A stretch of DNA of 52,869 nucleotides. It comes from Bartonella sp. 220B. Lineage in GTDB: Bacteria > Pseudomonadota > Alphaproteobacteria > Rhizobiales > Rhizobiaceae. A program made the translations under genes and the position numbers. Numbering within the stretch: the stretch's first letter is position 1; every line of letters begins with the position of its first letter. This document shows positions 29,348 to 40,030 of the stretch, piece by piece. The stretch is taken from NCBI RefSeq assembly GCF_026930205.1, contig NZ_JANHOI010000010.1:1-52869 (forward strand), written 5' to 3'. The notes beneath the pieces were generated by a model. The model did not search any database, was not told the origin of the DNA, and was given only the letters and a program-made list of their open reading frames with translations.

Positions 29348-29594
29348 GATAGATTAAGATAGATGAAGGAATAATAATAAATTTTTGTTAGTTTGTTTTA
29401 TGTATTTGTGTAGAATGAGATTTTTTCTTATAGCTTTAACAAGCGTGTTCTGAAAATAGTTAAAGAAAATTATTTTTTATGATGTAATAGAATCTTTTGA
29501 TCAATAAAGCAGTTGTAAAAGATATATTTTCAATATTTGTTCGAAAAATGCTTGTAAGTGTAACTGCCAAAATTGGGGATAAAATAAAAATTAT

Positions 29595-29630
29595 TTAGAA
29601 ATTGCGGTTTTCTAACTGTATTTTTTATTT
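29595..29630 (+). terminator. Hairpin with T-rich tail, terminator-like
   Basis: TTAGAAA (29595-29601) pairs with TTTCTAA (29609-29615) around TTGCGGT; after CTGTA comes TTTTTTATTTTT. No coding sequence lies just upstream on this strand, which suggests a short noncoding transcript ending here, or chance. Confidence 0.4.
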
Positions 29631-29836
29631 TTGAAACTATACGAATATATTTAACGACCGTAGGATTCTTTAATAAAGACCCCTCAGTCAATACACCAAA
29701 ATAATATTATTTCAAATATAGGTAATATAAGTAAAAATTGCAACTAAGATTGTTTATTATTTTTATAGAATTTTAAGAGTAGCTTATTTAACTGTTTAGG
29801 CATTAATTTAAAAGTCTCAAAAAACAGGAGAGCATT

Positions 29837-30049
29837 GTGAATGCTGATGAAATAAAAAAACTTGATAATTATTTAAAAAACACATTCCAAAATTCAGCAT
29901 TACAAGTGAAGGCACGGCCTAAAAAGGATGATTCTTGTGAAGTTTATATTGGGGATGAGTTTTTAGGTGTTATCTATCGAGATGAAGATGAGGATGAACT
30001 ATCATACAATTTTTCAATGGCTATATTGGATATTGATTTAGAAAATTGA
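29837..30049 (+). CDS. DUF3126 family protein
   Basis: 70 residues with a GTG start at 29837 behind AGGAGAG. NADEIKKLDNYLKNTFQN, then LQVKARPKKDDSCEVYIGDE and FLGVIYRDEDEDELSYNF are the DUF3126 pattern, found almost only in alphaproteobacteria. It is cytoplasmic and acidic at the C-terminus; function unknown. It is convergent with radC, 45 bases apart. Confidence 0.88.
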   Translation: MNADEIKKLDNYLKNTFQNSALQVKARPKKDDSCEVYIGDEFLGVIYRDEDEDELSYNFSMAILDIDLEN

Positions 30050-30094
30050 TTCGTTGCAAATCATTGAATGAAGTCTTTTTTATTTAAATGAAAG

Positions 30095-30889
30095 TCATAT
30101 AAGTCTTAATGCTTTAAAGCTCGTATGTTTGTTTCGTGCGATGATAAGGTGGTCATGAACAATAATGCCTAATGCATTTGCTGCGTCTTTTATTCTATGT
30201 GTCATAGTTATATCTGCTTGAGAAGGCGTGGCATCACCAGAAGGGTGGTTGTGCACTAAGATAAGTCCTGATGCGGACAATTCCAAAGCTCGGCAGATTA
30301 CTTCACGGGGATAAACAGGAGTATGATCGATGGTTCCAGTTTGTTGCACTTCATCAGCCAGTAAACCATTTTTTTTATCGAGAAATAAGACACGAAATTG
30401 TTCACGTGTTTCATGAGCCATGACAGCTTTGCAATAAGCTAATACTTTATCCCATGATGAAAAAATATCACGTTTAAATAATTCTGCACGAGCAAGACGT
30501 CCAGCAACATCTGAAATAATTTTTAAATCGGTTGCAGTTGCCGGACCACATCCTTCGACTTCTTGAAGCCGATCAATATCAGCACCCAATACATCGGCTA
30601 ATGAACCAAAACGTGCGATCAAACTCTTGGCTATTGGTTTTGTATTTGCTCGGGGGATAGTGCGAAAAAGCAATAATTCAAGGTATTCATAATCTTCAAT
30701 CGCATTTCCTTTTGATTTTAAGTAGCGTTTACGGAGACGTTCACGATGTCCTTGATAATGTTTATGTATTTGTAAATTTTTCTGAGCTTTTTTATTTTTT
30801 ATTTCTGGTATTGGATTAAGCGAAGAACTTGGTGTTAATGCAAAATGATTGCTCTGGATGTCTTCCTTTTTATTTGTTTTTTTAGCCAT
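30095..30889 (-). CDS. radC: RadC/JAB-domain (MPN+) protein
   Basis: 264 residues. A Lys-rich N-terminal tail is followed by [20 protein letters not shown], a helix-hairpin-helix ([17 protein letters not shown]), and a JAB metalloprotease-like domain with the metal site [29 protein letters not shown] and HDHLIIARN. The name is historical and no DNA-repair function is established. It follows map with a 17-base gap on the same strand. Confidence 0.93.
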   Translation of the reverse strand: MAKKTNKKEDIQSNHFALTPSSSLNPIPEIKNKKAQKNLQIHKHYQGHRERLRKRYLKSKGNAIEDYEYLELLLFRTIPRANTKPIAKSLIARFGSLADVLGADIDRLQEVEGCGPATATDLKIISDVAGRLARAELFKRDIFSSWDKVLAYCKAVMAHETREQFRVLFLDKKNGLLADEVQQTGTIDHTPVYPREVICRALELSASGLILVHNHPSGDATPSQADITMTHRIKDAANALGIIVHDHLIIARNKHTSFKALRLI

Positions 30890-30906
30890 GACATTTCTAC
30901 ATTTAT

Positions 30907-31737
30907 TTAGGCATATGAATTTGGAATATAAAAAATATTTTTAGGAGATTGCGTAAAAATTTCACATCCTTCATTTGTTACACCAATTGTATGTTCATAC
31001 TGTGCAGTAAGAGATCGATCGCGTGTAACAGCTGTCCAACCATCAGATAAAATTTTAACCTGTGGTTTACCGAGGTTGATCATTGGCTCAATTGTAAATA
31101 TCATGCCTTGTTTTAGTTCTATTCCTTCTCCAGGATTTCCATAATGGAGAATATTGGGCGCGTCATGAAATAGCTGGCCAATTCCATGTCCGCAAAAATC
31201 TCTGACAATCGAGCAGCGTTCAGATTCTGCGTACTGTTGAATGGCGGCACCAATATCACCAGTGGTTGCTCCCGGCTTAACTACAGAAATTCCCCTCATC
31301 AAACTTTCATGGGTTATTTTTAGGAGACGCTCGGCAGCTCGTCTAATTTTTCCAACAGGGTACATACGGCTTGAATCTCCATGCCATCCATCGAGAATAA
31401 AGGTCACATCAACATTAACAATGTCACCTTCTTGTAAGGGTCTTTTATTAGGGATACCGTGACAAACAACGTGATTGATGGATGTACAGCATGAATGTCC
31501 GTATCCGTGATAATTCAAGTCAGCAGGAAGGGCTCCTCGCGTTGCTCCAAAAGTAAAGACAAAATCATCAATTTCTTGTGTCGTTACACCAGGTTTAATG
31601 ACATCTATAAGTGAATCAAGACATTCCGCAGCAATACGACCAACTTCATGCATTTTAGTAAAAGCGTAATCATCAAAAATACGAATTTGTCCGTTAAAAT
31701 TTAGGGGTATTTTATTATATTCAATATAGTCAATCAT
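30907..31737 (-). CDS. map: Methionine aminopeptidase, type I
   Basis: 276 residues. Metal ligands are visible: Asp in VNVDVTFI, Asp in WHGDSSRM, His in [14 protein letters not shown], Glu in [10 protein letters not shown] and Glu in QYEHTIGV; the catalytic His is in [15 protein letters not shown]. It removes the initiator Met from nascent proteins. The ATG at 31737 overlaps the end of sfsA by 8 bases. Confidence 0.96.
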   Translation of the reverse strand: MIDYIEYNKIPLNFNGQIRIFDDYAFTKMHEVGRIAAECLDSLIDVIKPGVTTQEIDDFVFTFGATRGALPADLNYHGYGHSCCTSINHVVCHGIPNKRPLQEGDIVNVDVTFILDGWHGDSSRMYPVGKIRRAAERLLKITHESLMRGISVVKPGATTGDIGAAIQQYAESERCSIVRDFCGHGIGQLFHDAPNILHYGNPGEGIELKQGMIFTIEPMINLGKPQVKILSDGWTAVTRDRSLTAQYEHTIGVTNEGCEIFTQSPKNIFYIPNSYA

Positions 31738-32446
31738 TACTTTTTCTATTTTCTATTTCTACTCGATGAATCGGAAAAATACCTTCTGTACTTACGTGAC
31801 ATTTTACAGCATAAAATTCTACTCCAGATTTTAGCGCTAAATCAAATGTACGTCCATAGGTTGGGTCAAGGTCATGGCAGATTGTAAAAGTTGAGCAATC
31901 CTCCCGTTGAATGACAAAAAGCATAGCAGCTCGTTTTTTCTGTTGCACAACTTTTATAAGCTCTTCAAGATGCCGTGTACCACGTTTTGTCACTGTATCA
32001 GGAAATTCTGCTAATCCTTTTTGGCGAATAAAATGAACATTTTTGACTTCTAGATAACAATCAGGGATGATGCCATCGCACAGAAGAAAGTCAATGCGTG
32101 ATTGCGTACCATAGTATTGTTCTTTCAAAATAGTTTTGTATCCATTCAATTCTGGTAATAAACCCTTTTGAATTGCTTCTAATGCAAGCTTGTTGGATAA
32201 AATCGTATTAATACCAACTAAAGTATTATTTGTTTCAACAATTTCTAATTGATATGCGTATTTTCGCTTGGAATTATTGTTATATGAAAGCCAAATATTA
32301 GAATTAGGATTCGTCAAGCCAAGCATCGATCCTGTATTCGGAACTGAAACGGTAAAGATATCTTGACCTTTCCACTTAACATCGGCAAGAAAACGTTTAT
32401 AACGACGGATAAGTTTTGCAGGAAAAAGTTTGGAAATAAAGAGCAT
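31730..32446 (-). CDS. sfsA: SfsA family protein (sugar fermentation stimulation homologue)
   Basis: 238 residues. RRYKRFLADVKW starts an OB-like DNA-binding part, then VSVPNTGSMLGLTNPNSNIW, and the nuclease-like core SRIDFLLCDG, YLEVKNVHF, AEFPDTVTKRGTRHLEEL, AAMLFVIQREDC. The PD-(D/E)xK-type layout (D, ExK) is intact. The role in sugar regulation is from E. coli and may not apply. It precedes map and radC in a leftward operon. Confidence 0.94.
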   Translation of the reverse strand: MLFISKLFPAKLIRRYKRFLADVKWKGQDIFTVSVPNTGSMLGLTNPNSNIWLSYNNNSKRKYAYQLEIVETNNTLVGINTILSNKLALEAIQKGLLPELNGYKTILKEQYYGTQSRIDFLLCDGIIPDCYLEVKNVHFIRQKGLAEFPDTVTKRGTRHLEELIKVVQQKKRAAMLFVIQREDCSTFTICHDLDPTYGRTFDLALKSGVEFYAVKCHVSTEGIFPIHRVEIENRKSND

Positions 32447-32752
32447 ATTCCTTTCTTAGAATTTATGTTTTTATAATTCAACCAGATTGTTATTTATAAG
32501 TTTTAGAACACGCTTCAATAAGGCATTTAAAATGCATAAAAATTTACCTAACTACTCTAAGCGACAAAGTTTATTTTTCTTCATAAACCGTTATTAATTT
32601 TTAAAGTTGTTGCTTTACAATAAAATTTGAATCAAAAAATAATATTGACCATAATTTGTTATTAAAAAGGTTATTTGAGGGAGTATTTTAAAAGAAGGTT
32701 ATGTTCAAAAAAATAATAATAAAAACATAATACGTGAAGTTAGGGAGAATTG
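32447..32752. other. Divergent intergenic region, very AT-rich
   Basis: About 306 bases between leftward sfsA and the rightward methyltransferase, presumably with both promoters. No motif was assigned. Confidence 0.4.
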
Positions 32753-33589
32753 ATGGCTGGAACCAATAAGAATCGTAAAAATTTGACAAATGGTCCAATT
32801 ATTATTTTAGTTGAACCGCAGTTGCCTGAAAATATTGGTATGGTAGCAAGGGCGATGGCAAATTTTGGGCTCTCTAAGCTTCGATTAGTCAAGCCTCGAG
32901 AAGTTTTTCCAAATGAAAAAGCTATAGCTGCTGCGAGTAAAGCAGATCATGTCATTAACGATGCAGTCATTTTTGATACGTTACCTGATGCAATTGCAGA
33001 TTTGCATTATGTTTTTGCTACAACCGCACGTGAAAGATGTGGTTTTAAAACTGTAAAAAGTGCTGTTGAAGCAGCAAGTGTATTACGTCAGCGTGAAAAT
33101 ATTGGGCATAAAACGGGTATTTTATTTGGAAGAGAAAGGTGGGGACTAGAAAATGATGAAATCAGTCTAGCCGATGAAATCATTACTTTTCCAGTTAATC
33201 CTGCTTTTGCCTCACTCAATATTGCGCAAGCAGTTTTGTTGATGTCTTATGAATGGATGAAATCAGGTTTAAAAGACATGAGCGATACGGCTTTTCGTGC
33301 AGTAGAGATGGAGCCAGCGAATAAAGCAACATTTCATGGTTTTTTATCTCAGTTAGAGAACGCGTTGGATATCCGTGGGTATTTTAGACCTCAAGAACGC
33401 AAAGAGGTGATGCTTACAAATCTGCGCTCTGTTTTTACACGCGCTCATTTTAGTGAATCTGAGATTCGTTTGCTACGGGGAATTATATCTTCATTGGATC
33501 ATTTTTCGCCTAAGTTCCCACGAGGAAGTGGTGCGCCCGCAGATCGTGAACGTAAAAAAATAAAAACAAGTGTGAAAACTGATGGATGA
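32753..33589 (+). CDS. trmJ: SPOUT RNA methyltransferase, TrmJ-type
   Basis: 278 residues. The N-terminal SPOUT domain has IIILVEPQLPENIGMVARAM, ANFGLSKLRLVKPR, VFATTARERCG, then the knot: GILFGRERWGLENDEISLAD and NPAFASLNIAQAVLLMSYEW. A helical C-terminal extension follows, as in TrmJ, which makes 2'-O-methyl at tRNA position 32. Exact target not proven. ATG 32753 is preceded by AGGGAGA; its end overlaps murI by 8 bases. Confidence 0.85.
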   Translation: MAGTNKNRKNLTNGPIIILVEPQLPENIGMVARAMANFGLSKLRLVKPREVFPNEKAIAAASKADHVINDAVIFDTLPDAIADLHYVFATTARERCGFKTVKSAVEAASVLRQRENIGHKTGILFGRERWGLENDEISLADEIITFPVNPAFASLNIAQAVLLMSYEWMKSGLKDMSDTAFRAVEMEPANKATFHGFLSQLENALDIRGYFRPQERKEVMLTNLRSVFTRAHFSESEIRLLRGIISSLDHFSPKFPRGSGAPADRERKKIKTSVKTDG

Positions 33590-34394
33590 ACGGCCTCTTC
33601 TTTTTTTTGATAGTGGTATTGGTGGTTTAACAGTGTTGAGAGAAGTGCGACTTCTTATTCCTGAAAGACAATTTATTTATGTTGCTGATGATGCGGGTTT
33701 TCCTTATGGAAATTGGGAAGAAAATATTTTAAAAAAACGCATTTTAAAGATTTTTGCAAATCTTTTAACACTCTATAACCCTGTTTTATGTGTAATCGCA
33801 TGTAATACCGCTTCTACACTAATAATGGCAGATTTACGAAAGAGATTTCCTCATATCCTTTTTGTAGGAACAGTTCCTGCAATTAAGTTAGCAGCCGAAC
33901 AAACAAAATCTGGTTTTATTTCAGTATTAGCCACTCCTGCAACAGTTAAGCGTTCTTATACACATGAATTAATCAATTCTTTTGCTGCTCAATGTCATGT
34001 TCAGCTTGTTGGAAGTAAAAAACTTGCTGGATTTGCTGAAGATTATTTGCGCGGAAAACCTATTAATTTGCAGGAATTACGTCATGAAATTCTTCCCTGT
34101 TTTGTTGAAAAAAATGGTAAATATACGGATATTATTGTTTTAGCTTGTACACATTACCCTTTTTTAATTCATTTTTTTCATGAACAAGCTTTATGGCCCG
34201 TTGAATGGATTGATCCGGCAAAAGCTGTAGCCAAACACACAAGATCATTATTAGCGGAAAGAGTGCAGTCAGAAATTATAAAGAAGCATAAAGACTTCGC
34301 GTTATTTACAACACAAAATATAACTTCTTCAACAGAACATTTGTTAAAAAGATTTAACTTAAATATCATCACAGGAGTTGACTTTGGGATCTGA
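33582..34394 (+). CDS. murI: Glutamate racemase
   Basis: 270 residues. FFDSGIGGLTVLREV, YVADDAGFPYGNW, first catalytic Cys in VIACNTASTLIM, VGTVPAIKLAA and second catalytic Cys in VLACTHYPFLIHFF. It makes D-glutamate for peptidoglycan. It is translationally coupled to trmJ by overlap, and a clear terminator follows the stop. Confidence 0.95.
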   Translation: MDERPLLFFDSGIGGLTVLREVRLLIPERQFIYVADDAGFPYGNWEENILKKRILKIFANLLTLYNPVLCVIACNTASTLIMADLRKRFPHILFVGTVPAIKLAAEQTKSGFISVLATPATVKRSYTHELINSFAAQCHVQLVGSKKLAGFAEDYLRGKPINLQELRHEILPCFVEKNGKYTDIIVLACTHYPFLIHFFHEQALWPVEWIDPAKAVAKHTRSLLAERVQSEIIKKHKDFALFTTQNITSSTEHLLKRFNLNIITGVDFGI

Positions 34395-34401
34395 GATCAA
34401 T

Positions 34402-34423
34402 AAAGCTACTCTAGCTTTTTCTT
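34402..34423 (+). terminator. Intrinsic terminator after murI
   Basis: AAAGCTA (34402-34408) pairs perfectly with TAGCTTT (34412-34418) around CTC, followed by TTCTTTC. It lies 8 bases after the murI stop. Confidence 0.7.
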
Positions 34424-34576
34424 TCGAGGAAATGGCATTAATTAACGTGTCCCGTGGGTGGCTTTACTTAATTATATGTTAAGCTATCCTGTCAGTCTTT
34501 TGATTTGAAGGCAGAGGAGGGCGCGTTTCCTTGAGATCTTACTATGATCTTATGTTCTGTTTTTAAAGGAAATGCG

Positions 34577-35194
34577 ATGAGTAAACGCGAAACAACAAAA
34601 TATAAAATTGATCGGCGTATGGGAGAAAATATTTGGGGACGTCCAAAGTCTCCTGTGAATCGTCGTGATTATGGGCCAGGTCAACATGGTCAGCGCCGTA
34701 AAGGGAAGCTCTCTGATTATGGTGTACAGTTACGTGCTAAGCAGAAGTTGAAAGGGTTTTACGGTGATATTTCAGAAAAGCAATTCCGTAAAACTTATGA
34801 AGAAGCTGCCCGGCGTCGCGGTGATACTGGTGAAAATCTTATTGGGCTTTTAGAATCGCGTTTGGATGCTGTTGTCTACCGTGCAAAATTTGTGCCTACA
34901 ATTTTTGCTTCTCGCCAGTTTATCAATCACGGTCATGTTAATGTGAATGGCCGGCGCACGAATATTCAATCATATCGTTGTAAACCAGGTGATGTTATTG
35001 AGGTGCGTGAAAAATCAAAACAGCTTGTTTTGGTCTTGGAATCCGTGCAGTTAGCAGAACGTGATGTGCCCGAATATATTGAAGCAGATCATAATCAAAT
35101 GAAAGCAACATTTACGCGTATTCCTGTTTTTGCGGATGTTCCTTATGCTGTGCAGATGGAACCCAATTTGGTTGTTGAATTTTATTCTCGTTAA
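34577..35194 (+). CDS. rpsD: 30S ribosomal protein S4
   Basis: 205 residues. [40 protein letters not shown], then the S4 RNA-binding domain [20 protein letters not shown] with [15 protein letters not shown]. It nucleates 30S assembly. The ATG at 34577 has AAAGGAAATGCG upstream; an earlier in-frame ATG at 34544 has no homology. As usual in alphaproteobacteria it stands apart from the main ribosomal operons. Confidence 0.97.
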   Translation: MSKRETTKYKIDRRMGENIWGRPKSPVNRRDYGPGQHGQRRKGKLSDYGVQLRAKQKLKGFYGDISEKQFRKTYEEAARRRGDTGENLIGLLESRLDAVVYRAKFVPTIFASRQFINHGHVNVNGRRTNIQSYRCKPGDVIEVREKSKQLVLVLESVQLAERDVPEYIEADHNQMKATFTRIPVFADVPYAVQMEPNLVVEFYSR

Positions 35195-35489
35195 ATTCTT
35201 TATAAGGGAATGTTGTTCTCTTTCGTTTTGTTATACATTCGAAAATATTAGTGCTGCTTTGTATTTTTTAAAAGCTAACGAGTTTTTTTGTGAATGGTGC
35301 TATGTCAAGTTTGTTGTTATATTTTATAACAGCGTCGTTTGATGTAGCTCCATTCCTTTTTACAGACCTCGTTTTATCGCTCAATGGACATTCGTTTAGA
35401 CTATGTTATTTCTGTTGTTTTTGCAGAACAAGATATTTATGTGCAGAATGATGGTATGATGGGTAATATTTTAAGTCGAATATCGAGCA

Positions 35490-36338
35490 ATGGAAAAGAA
35501 TGTAGAAAAAACTAATTCTTTGGCGAGGGAAGCTGATGATTGTCATCCAATATTTCGGATTGCTCCTTCAACTGTAGAATTTAATAAATTGCGCAAACGG
35601 CTTTTACGCCATATGCGGCAAGCATTGGATGATTTTTCCATGCTTTCTTCAGGAAAAAAGTGGCTGATTGCTTTATCGGGCGGAAAAGATTCTTACGGGC
35701 TCTTAGCACTTCTTCTTGATTTAAAATGGCGCGGTCTCTTACCTGTCGAAATTCTAGCTTGTAATCTTGATCAAGGACAACCGGGCTTTCCAAAGCATAT
35801 TCTTCCAGACTTTTTAAACTCTTATAAAATTCCATATCGCATTGAGTATCAGGATACTTATTCTATTGTCACAGATAAATTGGCAGATACGCAAACATAT
35901 TGTTCGCTTTGTTCTCGGTTACGACGTGGTAATTTATACCGTATTGCACGTGAAGAGGGATGTTCTGCATTAGTTCTTGGACATCATCGTGATGATGTTT
36001 TAGAAACATTTTTTATGAATTTATTTCATGGTGGACGATTAGCTGCCATGCCTGGAAAGCTTATAAACGACGAAGGAGATCTTTTTGTTTTGCGCCCTCT
36101 TGTTTATGCTGCTGAGGAAGACATGGAAAAATTTTCTCAAGCTATGCGATTTCCTATCATTCCTTGCAATCTTTGTGGAAGCCAAGATGGTTTACAACGC
36201 AATGCAATGAAAGAAATGCTCAAAGATATAGAAAGAAGAATGCCAGGACGGAAGGATACTATGATTCGGGCTTTGACAAATGTTCGTCCAAGCCATTTAC
36301 TTGATAAGAATTTTTTTGATTTTAAAAGCTTATTATAA
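35490..36338 (+). CDS. ttcA: tRNA 2-thiocytidine biosynthesis protein TtcA
   Basis: 282 residues. PP-loop ATP-binding motif [12 protein letters not shown], CxxC pair in [34 protein letters not shown] and a further pair in [15 protein letters not shown]. The first CxxC ligates the iron-sulfur cluster in the family. It thiolates C32 of certain tRNAs. ATG at 35490; the 295-base gap to rpsD has no other gene. Confidence 0.94.
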   Translation: MEKNVEKTNSLAREADDCHPIFRIAPSTVEFNKLRKRLLRHMRQALDDFSMLSSGKKWLIALSGGKDSYGLLALLLDLKWRGLLPVEILACNLDQGQPGFPKHILPDFLNSYKIPYRIEYQDTYSIVTDKLADTQTYCSLCSRLRRGNLYRIAREEGCSALVLGHHRDDVLETFFMNLFHGGRLAAMPGKLINDEGDLFVLRPLVYAAEEDMEKFSQAMRFPIIPCNLCGSQDGLQRNAMKEMLKDIERRMPGRKDTMIRALTNVRPSHLLDKNFFDFKSLL

Positions 36339-36375
36339 TGCTAACTGCTAAGCATAATAAGCCTAAACCTGCCCC

Positions 36376-37689
36376 TTAAACTGCAATACCATAAAGATCA
36401 TAAGCATCTGATTTTTCAATTTTTACGGAGACAAATTCACCAACACGTAATGGTCGTCGTGATGCTATATGTACAACACCATCTACTTCTGGAGCATCAT
36501 ATTGACTGCGACCTTTGGCAACTTTTCCTTTACTTTCATCGATGAGAACTTGAAGTCTCTTTCCAACTTTTTTCTTTAAAAGATGAGTAGAAATTTGTTG
36601 TTGTTTTGCCATAAAACGATGCCAGCGATTTTCTTTCATTTCTTCGGCAATTTTTTCTAATCCTAAATCATTTGCGATAGCACCTTTTACTGGTTCATAT
36701 TTAAAGCAACCAGCGCGTTCAATTTTTGCTTCTTCTAGCCATTCGAGAAGCATATTAAAATCTTCATTCGTTTCACCTGGAAAACCTACAATAAATGTTG
36801 ATCGTAAGGTGAGATCTGGACAAATTTTTCTCCACTTTTCAATTCTACGATTTGTTTTTTCCATAAGAGCAGGACGTCTCATGTTACGTAAAACTGTTGG
36901 TGATGCATGTTGAAAAGGGATATCCAGATAAGGAAGAATTTTTTTTGCCGCCATAAGCTCAATAACTTCATCAACATGAGGATAAGGATAAACATAATGC
37001 ATGCGTATCCAAATGCCCATATTACCTAATTCGCGACAAAGATCGAAAAATTTGGTTTTTACTGTGCGTTTTTTCCAAGAACTTTCGAGATATTTAATAT
37101 CAACGCCATAAGCACTCGTATCTTGTGAGATAACCAAAAGCTCTTTTACACCAGCCTGCACAAGTTTTTCAGCTTCGTGAAGAACATCCTTGATGGGGCG
37201 TGAAGTAAGATTACCGCGTAGAATAGGGATAATACAAAAACTACATCGATTAGAACATCCTTCAGAAATTTTTAAGTAAGCATAATGGCGAGGTGTTAAG
37301 CGAATACCTTGTGGAGGAACTAAATCAATAAAGGGATCGTGAACTGGAGGAATTGCTGTATGAACAGCTTGTATAACACTTTCATAGGCCTGTGGACCCG
37401 TAATGGCTAACACATTAGGGTGTGTTTGACGAATAACATCAGGATCAGCACCAAGACACCCAGTTACGATAACTTTTCCATTTTCTTTGAGAGCTTCATC
37501 GATATTGGCTAATGATTCATTGCGTGCAGAATCAAGAAAACCACAAGTATTCACAATAACGAGATCAGCACCTTGATGTTTACGTGAAATTTCATAACCT
37601 TCAGATCGGAGTCTGGTAATAATTCGCTCAGAATCTACCAGTGCTTTTGGGCATCCAAGAGAAACAAAACTAATACGGGGTGCTGCCAT
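36376..37689 (-). CDS. rimO: Ribosomal protein S12 methylthiotransferase RimO
   Basis: 437 residues. The N-terminal MTTase domain has [30 protein letters not shown] and [11 protein letters not shown], giving the three auxiliary-cluster cysteines. The radical-SAM motif is [17 protein letters not shown] (CxxxCxxC), then [19 protein letters not shown] and a C-terminal TRAM domain ending in [14 protein letters not shown] and [12 protein letters not shown] are RimO-specific. I start at ATG 37689 with AGGATT upstream; the frame extends to 37737 without homology. Confidence 0.95.
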   Translation of the reverse strand: MAAPRISFVSLGCPKALVDSERIITRLRSEGYEISRKHQGADLVIVNTCGFLDSARNESLANIDEALKENGKVIVTGCLGADPDVIRQTHPNVLAITGPQAYESVIQAVHTAIPPVHDPFIDLVPPQGIRLTPRHYAYLKISEGCSNRCSFCIIPILRGNLTSRPIKDVLHEAEKLVQAGVKELLVISQDTSAYGVDIKYLESSWKKRTVKTKFFDLCRELGNMGIWIRMHYVYPYPHVDEVIELMAAKKILPYLDIPFQHASPTVLRNMRRPALMEKTNRRIEKWRKICPDLTLRSTFIVGFPGETNEDFNMLLEWLEEAKIERAGCFKYEPVKGAIANDLGLEKIAEEMKENRWHRFMAKQQQISTHLLKKKVGKRLQVLIDESKGKVAKGRSQYDAPEVDGVVHIASRRPLRVGEFVSVKIEKSDAYDLYGIAV

Positions 37690-37923
37690 GATAAATCCTG
37701 CAACTTTATAACAATAAATTTTGTTGGCTATTTTCACTTCATTAAGAATAAAAATGTGCTTTATCTTTGATAGATATGCAAGACAATTTTTTACGACGTC
37801 ATTTGGTTTTATAATGTTTTATGCGTGCAATATTTATATCAAGGAGTGTAGTATAATACGAAAGAATACCAAATAATTTTTTACTGAATGTGTGAATTAT
37901 AGTTAGGAAAATATTTTTATTAT

Positions 37924-38637
37924 TTAGTATTTGCGAATAAGTCCGATAAGTTTACCTTGTATCTGTACATGCTCTGATCCATATATTCGTGTTTCATAGT
38001 GATGATTTGCAGCTTCTAGAGAAATAGAGGCTCCGTTTCGTCGATAACGTTTTAAAGTTGCTTCTTCTTTATCAATAAATGCAACAATAATTTCACCTGA
38101 TATTGCTGTCGTTTGACGTTTAACAATTATAATATCTTTATCAAGAATACCAGCTTCAATCATAGAATCATCTTTGACTTCTAAAGCATAGTGCTCACCG
38201 GAATGAATCATATCTTCTGGTAAAGAAAGCGTATTTATTTGCTGTGATACAGCGGAGACAGGCACACTTGCAGCAATGCGCCCCATAATAGGGATAATGA
38301 CACTTTTTTTCTCTTCTACTTCAAAATTATCAAGAGCGTTAAAGCTTTTTGATATTCTTCTTTTATTTTTTTCTATCATACTAGGAGAAATTTTACGCGC
38401 TAAAGAAAGATTAAAGGTTATTTTTTCAGGAAGTCGAATCACTTCTACTGCACGGGCACGATTTGGCAAACGGCGTATAAAACCTCTTTGTTCTAATGCG
38501 ATAATGAGTTTATGAATGCCAGACTTTGAAGAAAGCTCTAATGCAATTTTCATTTCCTCAAAGGAAGGAGAAATACCTGTTTCTTTCATATGATTGTGAA
38601 TAAACAAGAGGAGCTCATATTGTTTACATGTCAGCAT
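37924..38637 (-). CDS. lexA: LexA repressor
   Basis: 237 residues. The N-terminal winged helix has [40 protein letters not shown] and [16 protein letters not shown], then an alphaproteobacterial-length linker. The C-terminal S24 protease has Ser158 in KDDSMIEAG and Lys196 in [10 protein letters not shown]. The self-cleavage site reads [10 protein letters not shown], Ala123-Ser124, where most LexA have Ala-Gly. It represses the SOS regulon. I found no GTTC-N7-GTTC box in the upstream 100 bases by eye, which is unexpected for an autoregulated alphaproteobacterial lexA. Confidence 0.94.
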   Translation of the reverse strand: MLTCKQYELLLFIHNHMKETGISPSFEEMKIALELSSKSGIHKLIIALEQRGFIRRLPNRARAVEVIRLPEKITFNLSLARKISPSMIEKNKRRISKSFNALDNFEVEEKKSVIIPIMGRIAASVPVSAVSQQINTLSLPEDMIHSGEHYALEVKDDSMIEAGILDKDIIIVKRQTTAISGEIIVAFIDKEEATLKRYRRNGASISLEAANHHYETRIYGSEHVQIQGKLIGLIRKY

Positions 38638-39429
38638 TCAATATTCCAATTAAAAACATGATATAAAATGTATTTTATCTGAAAATATTTTACAATTTTA
38701 TAGATAAAAAATAATTTATTTTTAATTATAATTAAAAATAATAATAAGTATTTTATAATATAAATTTTTTATTTTTAAAATATATTTAAATTATGATTTA
38801 TTTTTTTAATGTGATGAATTTTCTTAAGATAAATTTATAAATTCGCTTTGGAGAAGAATTATCTACTTCCTCTGGAAAGATAATTTTGTAATCTCTGTTA
38901 TAAGGAGCTTAGTTAAACGAATTCCGCTGATTTAAAAAAGATGCTAGCCTCATTATATATTCGAAATCATTTCATATATTATCTTTATCCTTTTATTTTC
39001 AGTGCACTTATTTATAGCTAAAATATTAGCTGTGTTTTTTATCGTCATGAGTGATATTTTTAATATCATTTCAATTATGTTGGACTTCTGATTGATATCT
39101 ATATACTCAACGACAGTAAATCCATTATTTTTTTTATTATTTATAAAACCAAGTTTCCTATTTTACATATATTCCTAGATCTCTCATAATTTTAAGATAT
39201 TCACTCTTTTGTGTTTTAGAAATTATGAATCATTTTTATGCTTAAATATTCTTTTTATTGAAACTCAAAAAAGAGAAAAATTATATATTACACTGTTGAT
39301 GAAAGGAAAAAAAACAGAAAAGTATTGATAACTGAACCGAAAATAATATTTTTTTCCGAAAGGTGTTGACCAAATGAAAAGTCGACCGTATGTTTCACTC
39401 AATTTCTGCAAGTGAAATAGCTTGTGTGG
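38638..39429. other. 792-base AT-rich region without a supported gene
   Basis: Between lexA and tRNA-Lys. 38640-38850 is nearly pure A/T. On the reverse strand about 39160-38953 an open frame without a start reads GFTVVEYIDINQKSNIIEMI then NTANILAINKC and ends at TAA; it may be a worn gene fragment but I cannot name it. Nothing else is evident. Confidence 0.4.
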
Positions 39430-39505
39430 GAGCGCGTAGCTCAGCTGGTAGAGCAACTGACTTTTAATCAGTAGGTCCAGGGTTCGAATCCCTGCGCGCT
39501 CACCA
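39430..39505 (+). tRNA. tRNA-Lys, anticodon UUU
   Basis: 76-nt cloverleaf: acceptor GAGCGCG/CGCGCTC, D arm GCTC/GAGC, anticodon stem ACTGA/TCAGT with loop CTTTTAA (anticodon TTT), T arm CAGGG TTCGAAT CCCTG, encoded ACCA. Phage-derived sequence begins just after its 3' end. Confidence 0.97.
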
Positions 39506-39517
39506 CTTTCAAATGAA

Positions 39518-39662
39518 ATCAATGGGTTATGTTATAGTGCGGGAATCTTAATTTCTTTCTTCAGTGGATTTATTTTTATTGATTTTGATCTTTCTCGCGG
39601 TTTTTTTTAATCATTTATTCTCACTTATTTTGCTCATCTATGGAATCAGATTTGCCAGTTTA
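39518..39662. repeat. Imperfect direct repeat, left copy (partner 42415-42548)
   Basis: Both copies share an AATCAATgGGTTAT start, a CGGGAATyTT core and a TATGGAATCAGA...CAGTTT end, in the same order and at near-equal spacing, with many substitutions between. The left copy directly follows tRNA-Lys; the right copy follows a tRNA-Ser-like end. Confidence 0.55.
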
Positions 39663-39668
39663 GGGTAA

Positions 39669-39779
39669 TTATTTAGCCGCTCTGGTCAATCACAGTACAT
39701 TCGCTATTCCATCAGTTTGTTGCCACTTTTTGATGGGGTAAGACCGCAAGGAAAACATCAGGTGGGATATACACCATGA
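39669..39779 (+). pseudogene. P2-like tail protein gpU, C-terminal remnant
   Basis: An open frame of 36 codons reads SGQSQYIRYSISLLPLFDGV then RPQGKHQVGYTP and ends at TGA overlapping the gpX ATG (ATGA). The position directly before gpX and gpD, and the coupled stop/start, match the end of the gpU gene of P2-type phages. The rest of the gene is missing, cut at about 39665. Confidence 0.5.
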
Positions 39780-40030
39780 AGCTACTAGAAAAGCATGTTG
39801 TTGTAGAGCTAGAGGATATGATTCTCGATCTCATTTATTATCAACATGCCATGGCTTTGTTAGAGAACCGTTCTCAAGTTTGGGCATTCAACGGCTATCT
39901 CGAAGCCACCTTGATAGCCAATCCAGGGATTGCCCAATATGGTGCTGTTTTGCCACGGGGGTTAGAGATCACCTTGCCTGAATTTGTCTTTGTTCCTCCT
40001 CAAAGCAGAGTGAAGCGGTTATGGGATTAA
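39776..40030 (+). CDS. Phage tail protein X (P2 gpX-like)
   Basis: 84 residues. The C-terminal part has TLIANPGIAQYGAVLPRGLE and ITLPEFVFVPPQSRVKRLWD, the typical LysM-like gpX end (NPGLA..G..LP.G..I.LP). It is needed for tail completion in P2-type phages. The start overlaps the gpU remnant and its stop overlaps the gpD start. It is isolated from the rest of a tail operon, so probably unused. Confidence 0.75.
   Translation: MKLLEKHVVVELEDMILDLIYYQHAMALLENRSQVWAFNGYLEATLIANPGIAQYGAVLPRGLEITLPEFVFVPPQSRVKRLWD

Larger units (their letters stand above)
29290..29836. other. 547-base gap without a protein gene; two hairpins
   Basis: AT-rich, all frames short. It holds a perfect 8-bp hairpin at 29321-29347 (TTACCCAA/TTGGGTAA) just after the hydrolase gene, and a 7-bp hairpin followed by T runs at 29595-29630. 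A small RNA between them is possible but unsupported by any known family. Confidence 0.4.

Noticed and set aside
36339..36375. ATGCT...AGCAT dyad between ttcA and rimO, considered as a shared terminator
   Set aside because: Only five paired bases and no T run.
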